NCBI GenBank assembly: GCA_031394335.1
Contig: JANMXS010000031.1
Span: 1-18,723, forward strand
DNA: 18,723 nucleotides
Origin: UKL13-2 sp031394335
GTDB lineage: Bacteria > Pseudomonadota > Gammaproteobacteria > Burkholderiales > Usitatibacteraceae
Direction of reading: 5' to 3'
Both the position numbers and the translations under genes were made by a program. This document shows positions 7,919 to 15,228 of the stretch, one piece after another. Each line of letters begins with the position of its first letter. Within the stretch, counting starts at the first letter, position 1. Below the pieces are notes generated by a model. The model had not been told where the DNA came from, searched no databases, and was given only the letters and a program-made list of their open reading frames with translations.

Positions 7919-8121
7919 GAGTCGATAGGCTGGCACAATCTGCTCAGACCGCTCCCGCTCCGGTGAACAAACACAATTTTTCCAATCGCGTGGCGAGGCG
8001 ATGCGACACGATGCCAGGAGGTTCTGGACGTTAGAATCGTTACTCGTCGCTTTGCCTGACCAACACTGGTGATTTGCGGCTGCACGATTTTCGCCCACCA
8101 CTTGCAAGGATTTGGATAATT

Positions 8122-8160
8122 ATGATTTTACGTCGCAATTCTCAGGGTGAGAGCCCGTGA
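8122..8160 (+). other. Possible 12-codon leader ORF ahead of the TPR gene
   Basis: ATG at 8122 opens MILRRNSQGESP, and its TGA (8158-8160) overlaps the GTG start of the TPR gene as GTGA. An AAGGA lies upstream at 8106-8110, a little far from the ATG. The arrangement would allow coupled translation. The 254-base gap that contains it (7903-8156) otherwise shows only the hairpin noted at its start and an AT-rich patch (GATAATTATGAT, 8115-8126) without a matching -35. Confidence 0.2.
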
Positions 8161-8942
8161 AAGCCGTCGATATGCATATCCGCATGTATTGGCAGAGATT
8201 TTTGGCTTTTTTGATCACCGGCGTACAGCGCGGTGCAAATGTAGGGGCGCTCTTAGCGTCCGCGCTGTTATTCAGCCTTGCACCTGTCCTCCCCGTCGCA
8301 GCGCAAGCCCCAGAGAACATTTCTGCCGGCGAGGTGGCGCTGTTGCCAAAGTATTGCCGCGATACGATGGCCCTTCAAACCTCCGGAATGGATTTCTACG
8401 CTGCACCGCAGACGCATTACTGGACCGGCCTGATGGGTAAATCCTTTATGCACATGCACCACTATTGCTGGGCAATTGTGAAAGTGCGCCGAGCATTGCT
8501 GCCAGGCATCAACAACATGCTGCGACGCAGCATGATCGCGAATGCCATCGGCGACCACGTCTATGTGATCAGAAACTCGCCGCCCAACTTTGTTTTGCGG
8601 CCTGAGATATTTACGAAAATAGGCGAAGCCTATCTGCTGCTGCAAGACCCGGGCAACGCTCTCAATGCATTCAACCAGGCAATTGCAGCAAAACCAGATT
8701 ATGCGCCGCCGTATGATCGGTGGGCTGAGGCCTTAGAGGCCGCTGGCAACAAAAAGGCTGCCCTCACATTTCTGGCGAGCGGCCTGAAGCACAATCCGAG
8801 CAGCGAAATACTGCGGGCACGCTACCAGCGGCTGGGTGGAAATGTCGCCTCGTTGCCAACGGCACCAGCGCCCTCTGCACCGCAAGTCGCAGCAATGCCA
8901 GACGCAGCGGCCAGTCCGGCGGCTGCCGCAGCGAGCAATTGA
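8157..8942 (+). CDS. Exported TPR protein of a polysaccharide locus
   Basis: This 261-residue protein starts at GTG 8157, with AGGGTG at 8144-8149 seven bases before it; ATG 8172 is a second choice. Basic residues, a hydrophobic stretch (GALLASALLFSLAPVLP) and an AQA cleavage site near residue 50 indicate Sec export to the periplasm. The mature N-terminal part has a Cys- and His-rich block, LLPKYCRD and later MHMHHYCWAI, which looks conserved in character but has no function I can name. Residues about 145-225 hold two tetratricopeptide-like helix pairs (IGEAYLLLQDPGNALNAFNQ, then WAEALEAAGNKKAALTFLAS). The tail is Ala/Pro-rich and disordered. There is no PEP-CTERM motif or membrane anchor. 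A scaffold or assembly role at the export machinery is inferred only from location. Confidence 0.85.
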   Translation: MKAVDMHIRMYWQRFLAFLITGVQRGANVGALLASALLFSLAPVLPVAAQAPENISAGEVALLPKYCRDTMALQTSGMDFYAAPQTHYWTGLMGKSFMHMHHYCWAIVKVRRALLPGINNMLRRSMIANAIGDHVYVIRNSPPNFVLRPEIFTKIGEAYLLLQDPGNALNAFNQAIAAKPDYAPPYDRWAEALEAAGNKKAALTFLASGLKHNPSSEILRARYQRLGGNVASLPTAPAPSAPQVAAMPDAAASPAAAAASN

Positions 8943-8943
8943 G

Positions 8944-8961
8944 GCCGCGTCGCGTCGCGGC
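8944..8961 (+). terminator. GC-rich hairpin after the TPR gene
   Basis: GCCGCG (8944-8949) and CGCGGC (8956-8961) form a perfect stem with a six-base loop, two bases after the TPR stop codon. An A-T and a G-T pair can lengthen it. Only two Ts follow, so it is a poor intrinsic terminator, though a strong hairpin could attenuate transcription into the next gene. Confidence 0.35.
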
Positions 8962-9116
8962 TTGCCGCCAACGTCGCGGTCTTGCGGGCGCGCCGATTCA
9001 CGAACAGTCCGCGAGGCTGCGGTTTTCCCCCGCCTTTTCAACGTGACCTTCTGCGAGGCTTGAAGACGCTGCAGCATAGAATGCCTTCCGCCAAACCCAC
9101 TGATTCCAGGATGATG

Positions 9117-10787
9117 ATGAACGATATGTTGGCGCTGGGCTCACCGCGTTTTGCTGATCCAGCGCTGGCTGCAGCCGAGCGGCGCGACGGGGCTGCAACG
9201 GCTTGGCGTCACGCGCTCGCCCGAACGGACAAGACGGCGGCAGAGTCAGCGGCTCAAGCAATGGGGCATTTTTCTGTGGGCCTGCGTAACGGTGCTGGTC
9301 GCACCGTGCTGGCGGTGGACCGATTCGCAACGCAAACAATTTGCTACCGGGCTGACGGCGCTGAGTTGGCGTTTTCAGAGCGTGCCGACGCACTGGCCAG
9401 CAGGCCGGACGACATCGATCCCCAGGCCTTGTTTGACTACCTTTATTTCCATGCCATTCCCGCACCGAGAACGGTCTACCGTGGCGTGCACCGGCTGCCA
9501 GCTAGCCATGTGTTATGGCACGACGCGAAAGAACTTGGTATTGAACGGTATTGGTCACCCAGCTTTAGCGATCAACCGATTGCATTTGACCAAGCCCGCA
9601 GTGCCTTTCGCGATTTGCTGCGCCAAGCAGTGACTGCATCACTAGATGGCAGCCGCCCAGCCGCGTTTTTGAGCGGCGGGACGGACAGTTCAACAGTTGC
9701 CGGGGTGTTGCGAGAGGTGACAGGTGCCGCGCCAGCCACTTACTCGATCGGGTTCGAGGCCGAAGGCTACGACGAGATGGAATATGCCCGCCTGGCATCG
9801 AAACACTTCGGGACGGAACACCATGAGCACTACATCAGCCCGGCCGATTTGGTCCAGCTGATCCCGCAGATGGCCGTATCCCTGGACCAGCCGTTCGGTA
9901 ATTCGTCTGCAGTCCCCGCCTACTTTTGTGCACTGAAGGCGCGCGAGGACGGTGTGACCCGTCTGTTGGCCGGTGACGGCGGTGACGAATTATTTGGTGG
10001 GAACACCCGCTATGCAAAGCAAAGCGTTTTCTCTATGTTTGACGTGGTTCCAGCCGTCTTCCGAAAGGGTTTTCTGGAGCCTATGGCCAATTCGGGGGCG
10101 CTCGACAATATTCCGCTGTTCAACAAGGGTGCCAGTTATATCCGACAGGCCAGCGTGGCCATGCCGGGGCGCCTGCAGACGTACAACTTGCTGAACCGTC
10201 TGGGCCTGAAAGAGGTTCTGGAGCCTGGGTTTCTGGCGCAGGTGGACATAGGCGGACCGCACCAGCAAGAGTGTGCAGTGTGGGCAGAATCAGCCGGCGC
10301 CGGCTTTGTCAATCGCATGCTTGCATACGATTGGCGCTATACCCTGGCAGAAATCGATTTGCCCAAGGTGCGCTGCAGCACGGGCCTGGCGGGTGTCTCC
10401 GTCGCTTATCCCCTGCTCGACCAGGCACTGGTGGACTTTTCATCCCAGCTGCCGGCAAATTTCAAGCTGCGCGGCTTGAAGTTGCGCTGGTTCTTCAAGG
10501 AGGCGCTGCGCGGTTTCTTGCCGGATGCAATATTGACCAAAAAGAAGCACGGTTTCGGCCTGCCATTTGGTGTTTGGGCAACACGCGACACGGCGCTGAA
10601 ATCTTTGGCGACAGACTCAGTGCGGGCACTTGGCGAGCGTGGAATTGTCCGCCGCGAGTTCACCGAAAAGCTGATGCGCCAACATCTGCCGGAGCATCCG
10701 GGCTACTACGGCGAAATGGTATGGCTGCTGATGATGCTGGAGCAGTGGTTTCAGCACCATGCCCCGGATTTCCGAATTCGCGGCTGA
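9117..10787 (+). CDS. Asparagine-synthase-like protein lacking the glutaminase nucleophile
   Basis: The synthase domain is intact. The ATP-binding PP-loop is FLSGGTDSST near 184-193, followed by DGGDELFGGNTRY near 288-300 and KKKHGFGLPFGVW near 475-487. The N-terminal glutaminase domain is shortened. It begins at a segment equivalent to the later strands (GHFSVGLRNGAGRTVLAVDR) and has no Cys at position 2 and no YNGEIYN-type motif. It therefore should not hydrolyse glutamine and would need free ammonia or a partner, or may use the adenylating domain on another substrate. ATG 9117 is chosen because AGG ends six bases before it, giving 556 residues; ATG 9081 and TTG 8982 are in frame but lack a ribosome site. 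No missing piece lies in other frames upstream, where the TPR gene sits. Homologues in polysaccharide loci are thought to amidate uronic acids, but this is unproven. Confidence 0.85.
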   Translation: MNDMLALGSPRFADPALAAAERRDGAATAWRHALARTDKTAAESAAQAMGHFSVGLRNGAGRTVLAVDRFATQTICYRADGAELAFSERADALASRPDDIDPQALFDYLYFHAIPAPRTVYRGVHRLPASHVLWHDAKELGIERYWSPSFSDQPIAFDQARSAFRDLLRQAVTASLDGSRPAAFLSGGTDSSTVAGVLREVTGAAPATYSIGFEAEGYDEMEYARLASKHFGTEHHEHYISPADLVQLIPQMAVSLDQPFGNSSAVPAYFCALKAREDGVTRLLAGDGGDELFGGNTRYAKQSVFSMFDVVPAVFRKGFLEPMANSGALDNIPLFNKGASYIRQASVAMPGRLQTYNLLNRLGLKEVLEPGFLAQVDIGGPHQQECAVWAESAGAGFVNRMLAYDWRYTLAEIDLPKVRCSTGLAGVSVAYPLLDQALVDFSSQLPANFKLRGLKLRWFFKEALRGFLPDAILTKKKHGFGLPFGVWATRDTALKSLATDSVRALGERGIVRREFTEKLMRQHLPEHPGYYGEMVWLLMMLEQWFQHHAPDFRIRG

Positions 10788-10857
10788 CTGCGGGACGCGC
10801 TGCATTGATGAATCAAGTCGCCTGGTGGACCGCGTGCAAACATCGGGGTGCCGGTCG
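10788..10857. other. Convergent gap between the two gene sets
   Basis: Plus- and minus-strand operons meet here with 70 bases between stop codons. I see no hairpin with a T tract on either strand. The only symmetry noted is TTGAT/ATCAA at 10805-10816 with a two-base centre, too tight for a stable stem. Read-through and antisense transcription between the operons are possible. Confidence 0.5.
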
Positions 10858-11700
10858 TCAACCCGGCTTGCGGGCCACCACCAGCGTGTACGGGGTCATG
10901 ACCTGACCAACGTACTGCAACAGCGACGACGACCGCACCGCACTGATCACCATCTTGGCAATACCAGACTTGGCGCTGGCATCGATCAATGCAAAGCGGT
11001 CGAAGCAGGTAAAACCACTCGGCGCCAGATGACGTTGTAGCTGGTAGAAACTAAACCAGTTGACGGCAGGATATTTGGCAAAGTTAGCCAGAGCCGGCTT
11101 GGATGTCAGTGACAGTTTGACAAAATGCCGTTTCAGTGCGGCGGGGTACCAGCTATACAGCGGCAAATTAAACTCTTGCTGCACGGGGCACAGGCGGCTG
11201 CTGGTGTTGATATACAACAGGCCATTGGGCCGCAAAATCCGCGCGGCTTCACTGACACAAGATTGCCAATCGTCCACATGCTCCAGCAACTCAGGTAGCA
11301 GGCAAATGTCTACCGACGCATCTGCGCACGGCAATTGCGTAGCGGTGCCAACATCAAACCTGGCATCCAGGCCTTCGATTTCAGCGCGACGCCTGGCAAG
11401 CAGGATCAATGGCTCATTGATGTCGAGCCCCCAGTACTTGTGGCCCCGCTCGAGCCAAAATTTTGACTGGCTGCCGGCACCGCAGCCGACGTCCATGATA
11501 TCCAGGCGGCCATGGCCGGTCGGCCCGCCCATTATGCGAAGAAGCATCGCTGTTGCATCCTTGAATCTAGCCATGGTGGCGGGCGTCAGACTCTGCTTTT
11601 CGTAATACTTGTAGAAATCTTCGTGGGAACTAGTGTCCCAATCTTGTCCAATAGCCGACGGTATTGTCTTTGCTGCCAAGTCAGTCGTTGTTTCAGTCAT
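10858..11700 (-). CDS. Class I SAM-dependent methyltransferase
   Basis: This 280-residue cytoplasmic enzyme has a Rossmann-type methyltransferase core. Motif I is MDVGCGAGSQSKFW (69-82) for SAM binding, and the acidic end of strand 2 is GLDIN (91-95). Motif IV is LLPELLEHVDDW (134-145), and RILRPNGLLYINTSS follows. The C-terminal third, rich in aromatic residues (YPAVNWFSFYQLQRHL), probably recognises the acceptor. It is last in the minus-strand operon, 12 bases after the deacetylase stop. In a polysaccharide locus it would plausibly O-methylate a sugar, perhaps the non-reducing end as a chain cap, or a lipid carrier. A quinone- or small-molecule-methylating role is not excluded by the motifs. 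The ribosome site is weak. Confidence 0.88.
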   Translation of the reverse strand: MTETTTDLAAKTIPSAIGQDWDTSSHEDFYKYYEKQSLTPATMARFKDATAMLLRIMGGPTGHGRLDIMDVGCGAGSQSKFWLERGHKYWGLDINEPLILLARRRAEIEGLDARFDVGTATQLPCADASVDICLLPELLEHVDDWQSCVSEAARILRPNGLLYINTSSRLCPVQQEFNLPLYSWYPAALKRHFVKLSLTSKPALANFAKYPAVNWFSFYQLQRHLAPSGFTCFDRFALIDASAKSGIAKMVISAVRSSSLLQYVGQVMTPYTLVVARKPG

Positions 11701-11712
11701 TTTGATCGTCGC

Positions 11713-12696
11713 TCAGGCGTCGCTTGCGGTTGCAGAGTGCATATGGTCAAGACCAGCGCTGCGGGTATTTCGTAGCAGCCGGATGGCAAACATGGCCATT
11801 GAGTTTCCCCAGGGTGCAATTCGTGGTAATTGAAAAGGGTCAAATTCAGCCGCCGTTGCGCTGCCCGGTGCGGTAGTGACGGCAGCAGTGAAGCCGAGGC
11901 GCCGCAGCATGTCGCAGTGCGCCGGCGCATAATCGCGCACCGGGCGCCCGTTGGGATAGGCGAAATGGCAGACCTGTTGATCGGTGATATTTTCAATTTC
12001 AGCCCGGCCGCGGGCAATTTCTGATTCTGCGTCCAGCTGGTCCAGGGTGTTGAGAATGGCGTGGGTCACGGTGTGGCCACCGATCGCAATGCCAGCGCTG
12101 GATAACAGTTTCAGTTGTTCGGCGCTGAGCATCAAGCCATTGTCAAGTTGCGGCTGACCCGCTGCTGCAACAACCGCTTGCACCATGGCGTCGCGCTTGG
12201 CGGGCACAACATAGCGCAGCACCCCAAGCAGGCTTTTAACGGCCAAAAGGCGGTCAGCGATGGACGCCAGCGGCAGCAGGCCCATGCCGTGTTCCCGCAG
12301 ATCGATGGTTTGGTACCGGCAGGCGCCAATGGTGTCAATCACCGTATCGTTAAACATGCGCGCGCCTCCAAGATACCCGGTGGATACAAACACCGTTGCG
12401 GGCAAGCCAGCCCGCTGCAGCACCGGCAATGCAACCGTCAGATTGTCGGCATAACCGTCATCAAACGTGATGCAGCAGGCGCGCGCGGGAAGATCATGAT
12501 TTTTTAAGCCGGCAACAGCAGCAGCCAGCGACATGACATGGAAGTGCTTGGCAACATACTTCATCTGCGCCTCAAACAACGATGCGTAGATTTCCCCCGG
12601 GCGCATCGGGTCGACCTGGGCCATCACCCGGTGGTACATCAAAATGGTCAGGCGGCCCACCGAATTGGGCCACAACAGCAGCGGCAGAGAACTCAT
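11713..12696 (-). CDS. NodB-type polysaccharide deacetylase (CE4)
   Basis: This 327-residue protein has the main CE4 motifs. ITFDDGY (76-82) supplies the catalytic base and a metal-ligand Asp. GGHTVTH (206-212) supplies the two zinc-binding His, H208 and H212. FAYPNGRP (245-252) forms the substrate groove. It removes N-acetyl groups from amino sugars. There is no signal peptide: the N-terminus runs straight into TILMYHRV, a usual opening of the domain. It may therefore act in the cytoplasm on lipid-linked or precursor sugars. An insert of about 80 residues separates the first two motifs (roughly 115-190) and carries an extra helical region. The start at 12696 has GGCGGA nearby and lies 15 bases after the ligase stop. 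Confidence 0.9.
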   Translation of the reverse strand: MSSLPLLLWPNSVGRLTILMYHRVMAQVDPMRPGEIYASLFEAQMKYVAKHFHVMSLAAAVAGLKNHDLPARACCITFDDGYADNLTVALPVLQRAGLPATVFVSTGYLGGARMFNDTVIDTIGACRYQTIDLREHGMGLLPLASIADRLLAVKSLLGVLRYVVPAKRDAMVQAVVAAAGQPQLDNGLMLSAEQLKLLSSAGIAIGGHTVTHAILNTLDQLDAESEIARGRAEIENITDQQVCHFAYPNGRPVRDYAPAHCDMLRRLGFTAAVTTAPGSATAAEFDPFQLPRIAPWGNSMAMFAIRLLRNTRSAGLDHMHSATASDA

Positions 12697-12711
12697 TTCA
12701 GCATCCGCCCG

Positions 12712-14019
12712 TTACGCAGCGCCGGGCTTTGGAGTAGGAAGTGAAAAACTGTTCGTGATGGACACCGCCTCGGGTCTACCCACCCGGTATCTGAGGAGCA
12801 CGAGAATAGCGGCAACATAGTACGGAAAGTCATAAAAAGCCAAGCTTAGAAATGCACCGCCAATCGCATACGCGACCAAGCTCACTTGGCACATCGAGGC
12901 CAAATCTGAGGCCCAGATAGACTCTAGACCGCCCTGCGACCGCGTGTAGCGCAGTGATTTGGTGCCGGCGCGCCAGGCAAAGCCGAAAATGCACAAAAAT
13001 ATCAACAGGCCAACGAAGCCATGCTCACCGAGAACTTGAAAGTAAATACTGTGCGCGACATGCAAATCGTCCGCAACAGGAGCGTACCGGATAAAATTTT
13101 CTGGCCGCCAGGCATCAAACCCGCCGCCAATGAGTACCCGGTCAACTGCCAAATTCCACGCCATCGTCCATGCGTTGATCCGGCCCATGGCCGACCCGTC
13201 ACTGGCGTAGTTGTTGATGGTGTTCATCCGGTCAAACCAGGCGTCAGGCATCATGACAGGGATGGCGGCGATAAAGATGATTGCCAAAACACTGAGGAGC
13301 ACGCGATTCTTGCTTTTGATGAGGAGCATGACACTCATCGCCGCTATGGCCAGCAAGGCGCCGCGAGAGTATGAGCCAATGGCCGCGGCTAGGCACAGCA
13401 CCATGGACGCGATGCAAAAATATTTGACCTTTTTATTTTCACTGCTGATCTGAAGATACCTGAACAGCGGCACCACCATGACCAGTGCCAAGGCAATGGC
13501 GTTGTTGTCTTCCACAAACGATCCGGTGGGGCCCCAGACGCGGTATCCGCCTGTCGTGGCGATCACAAACAACCCGCCTTTGATGCCGTAAAACCCGATC
13601 GAAAGGGTGAGTACCCATACCAGTCCCTGGATCTCCTTGCGTGTGGAAACAACCAAAAAAACCGCCAAGACCATCAGGAGAACCTTGAAGGTGCGGAGCC
13701 AGAGGTCTAATTCATTGGAGTTGGCGTCTGCCATGGAATGGACCGCCGGCGACACTGTCATCCAGACCATGAACAGTAGCAGCGAAACGGTAAACCCCAC
13801 CATGGGAAAGCGATAGTTTTTGCGCACATTCAACAGCATGCTGACCAGAAACGTGATGGCCGCGACCTGGGCAAACGGCATCGAATACGCAAATCCGTAG
13901 GCCAGCCGATGTGGATTCATGATACTGAGCCAAATCCACATCAGCAGGCCGTAATAAGGCCGGCGCAAAATGAACGGGATTGAGCCGAAGACAATGACAC
14001 AGAGAATGATGTCGCGCAT
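12712..14019 (-). CDS. Exosortase A-associated O-glycosylation ligase / Wzy-like membrane protein
   Basis: This 435-residue inner-membrane protein has about ten or more hydrophobic spans. The N-terminus (SIPFILRRPYYGLLMWIWLS, then MNPHRLAYGFAYSMPFAQ) is highly characteristic of the 'putative O-glycosylation ligase, exosortase A system-associated' family. The Wzy_C/WaaL part includes a large periplasmic loop with GRINAWTMAW and IGGGFDAW. The later HSIYFQVLGEHGFVGLLIFL matches the conserved His-containing end of that domain. It should transfer or polymerise undecaprenyl-linked glycans on the periplasmic face, either onto a protein or into a longer chain. It is the only polymerase/ligase candidate in the window, so the flippase-exported unit may pass to it. 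It lies three bases after the GT4 stop, in the middle of the operon. The family call is strong; ligase versus polymerase is unresolved. Confidence 0.92.
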   Translation of the reverse strand: MRDIILCVIVFGSIPFILRRPYYGLLMWIWLSIMNPHRLAYGFAYSMPFAQVAAITFLVSMLLNVRKNYRFPMVGFTVSLLLFMVWMTVSPAVHSMADANSNELDLWLRTFKVLLMVLAVFLVVSTRKEIQGLVWVLTLSIGFYGIKGGLFVIATTGGYRVWGPTGSFVEDNNAIALALVMVVPLFRYLQISSENKKVKYFCIASMVLCLAAAIGSYSRGALLAIAAMSVMLLIKSKNRVLLSVLAIIFIAAIPVMMPDAWFDRMNTINNYASDGSAMGRINAWTMAWNLAVDRVLIGGGFDAWRPENFIRYAPVADDLHVAHSIYFQVLGEHGFVGLLIFLCIFGFAWRAGTKSLRYTRSQGGLESIWASDLASMCQVSLVAYAIGGAFLSLAFYDFPYYVAAILVLLRYRVGRPEAVSITNSFSLPTPKPGAA

Positions 14020-14022
14020 AGG

Positions 14023-15228
14023 TCAACGCTCGGCAGCAACCGGGGTGCGTGCCGCCAGAATTTGATCGAACAGCGCAATCTGGCCGCGCGTGGTGGCGCC
14101 CCAGCTAAAGTCCTCGGCATAGCGCCGCGTTGCCGCGCGGTCCGGTGGATGGCCTCGCAGTGCCAAGACGGCACTGGCAACACCGTCGGCCGAGAGTTCG
14201 TCCATCAGTAGGCCGGCATGTGGCGAGGCAACCACCTCCGGCGTGCCCCAGACGTTGGATGCGACCACCGCCGTGCCGCAGGCCATCGATTCGAGCAACA
14301 CATTGGCCCAGCCCTCGCGGCTGGACGCCAGCACAAGGACATCCACCGCGTTGTACAGGCCGCACAGCACCTGCGGCTCGACATTGCCCAGAAAGTGCAC
14401 GCGGTCCGCCACACCCAGCGCTGCGGCCTGTGCCCGTAAAGCAGCTTCATCCGGGCCGCTGCCGGCGATGTAGAGGTCGGCCTGCGGAATGTTTGGCATG
14501 GCGCCGATGACCAAGTGATGGCCTTTGCGTTCGATCAGGTGCCCCACTGATGCCAGCGCAAAGCGCGAGATGTTGCGCCGGGTGCGTTCAGCCTGCCGAT
14601 CCTTGGGGCGAAAGAACTCAAGATCCACACCGTTGCGCATGACGTGCAGGCGCTGGGGGTCAATGGACCAGCGCCGCAACACATCCACCAACGCTGAACA
14701 GACGCCGATCGATGCGTCCGCGCGACGCGCTGTCCACTGGATCATTGCCCTTGGCATGGCATGTTGCGGGATCAGGTTCAGGTCGGTGCCCCGGGCAGTG
14801 ACCGTGAACGGCTTGTTGAACCAGCGGGCCAACAGCGCCGCAGCAACACCATCCGGGTAGTAGTAGTGCGCATCGAGCACGTCAAAGCGAAAGCCTTCGG
14901 CGATGAGGCGGCGCACGGTGGGTGCGCAGGCCAATGCCAGCAGCAACGGCGCTGTTGTCATGCCAATCTTGGGCAGCAACGGATAACGCGGATGCAGCAC
15001 ATCAATGCCATTGCGCGTTTCGCGCTGTGGCGTGCGGGCCATGCTGGCGTGGTCGCCCCAGCGTTTGTCGGTGGACCAGAACCAGGGCACCGGCGCCACA
15101 ACCTTGGTTTCGACTTCGCCGCTGCGCAACAGTTCGCGCAGCCGGGTCTCGACAAAAATGCCGTGCACCGGCCTGGCGCTGCTGGGGTAGAGCGTGGAAA
15201 AAAGCAAGGTGCGCAGGGGGCGGGTCAT
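14023..15228 (-). CDS. GT4 family glycosyltransferase
   Basis: This 401-residue GT-B enzyme is full length. The N-terminal acceptor domain opens with TLLFSTLYPSSARPVHGIFV, a pattern of PEP-CTERM/XrtA-associated GT4 enzymes. The donor domain has RNGVDLEFF near 197, GHLIERKGHHLVI near 225, and the retaining-GT EX7E motif as EGWANVLLE near 304. It should act at the inner membrane on a lipid-linked acceptor. ATG 15228 is chosen because it overlaps the stop of the upstream gene as ATGA, the same coupling seen between its neighbours. An in-frame start at 15243 would lengthen the overlap for no gain. Confidence 0.93.
   Translation of the reverse strand: MTRPLRTLLFSTLYPSSARPVHGIFVETRLRELLRSGEVETKVVAPVPWFWSTDKRWGDHASMARTPQRETRNGIDVLHPRYPLLPKIGMTTAPLLLALACAPTVRRLIAEGFRFDVLDAHYYYPDGVAAALLARWFNKPFTVTARGTDLNLIPQHAMPRAMIQWTARRADASIGVCSALVDVLRRWSIDPQRLHVMRNGVDLEFFRPKDRQAERTRRNISRFALASVGHLIERKGHHLVIGAMPNIPQADLYIAGSGPDEAALRAQAAALGVADRVHFLGNVEPQVLCGLYNAVDVLVLASSREGWANVLLESMACGTAVVASNVWGTPEVVASPHAGLLMDELSADGVASAVLALRGHPPDRAATRRYAEDFSWGATTRGQIALFDQILAARTPVAAER

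Noticed and set aside
8115..8126. Sigma-70 promoter at the GATAATTATGAT patch
   Set aside because: Good -10-like hexamers exist, but none has a -35-like hexamer at 16-18 bases; not enough to annotate.
8157..8942. TPR protein as a PEP-CTERM exosortase substrate
   Set aside because: The C-terminus is an Ala/Pro-rich tail with no Val-Pro-Glu-Pro motif, membrane helix or basic end.
10788..10857. Bidirectional terminator between the convergent operons
   Set aside because: No stem-loop with a T tract was found on either strand; the only symmetry has a two-base centre.
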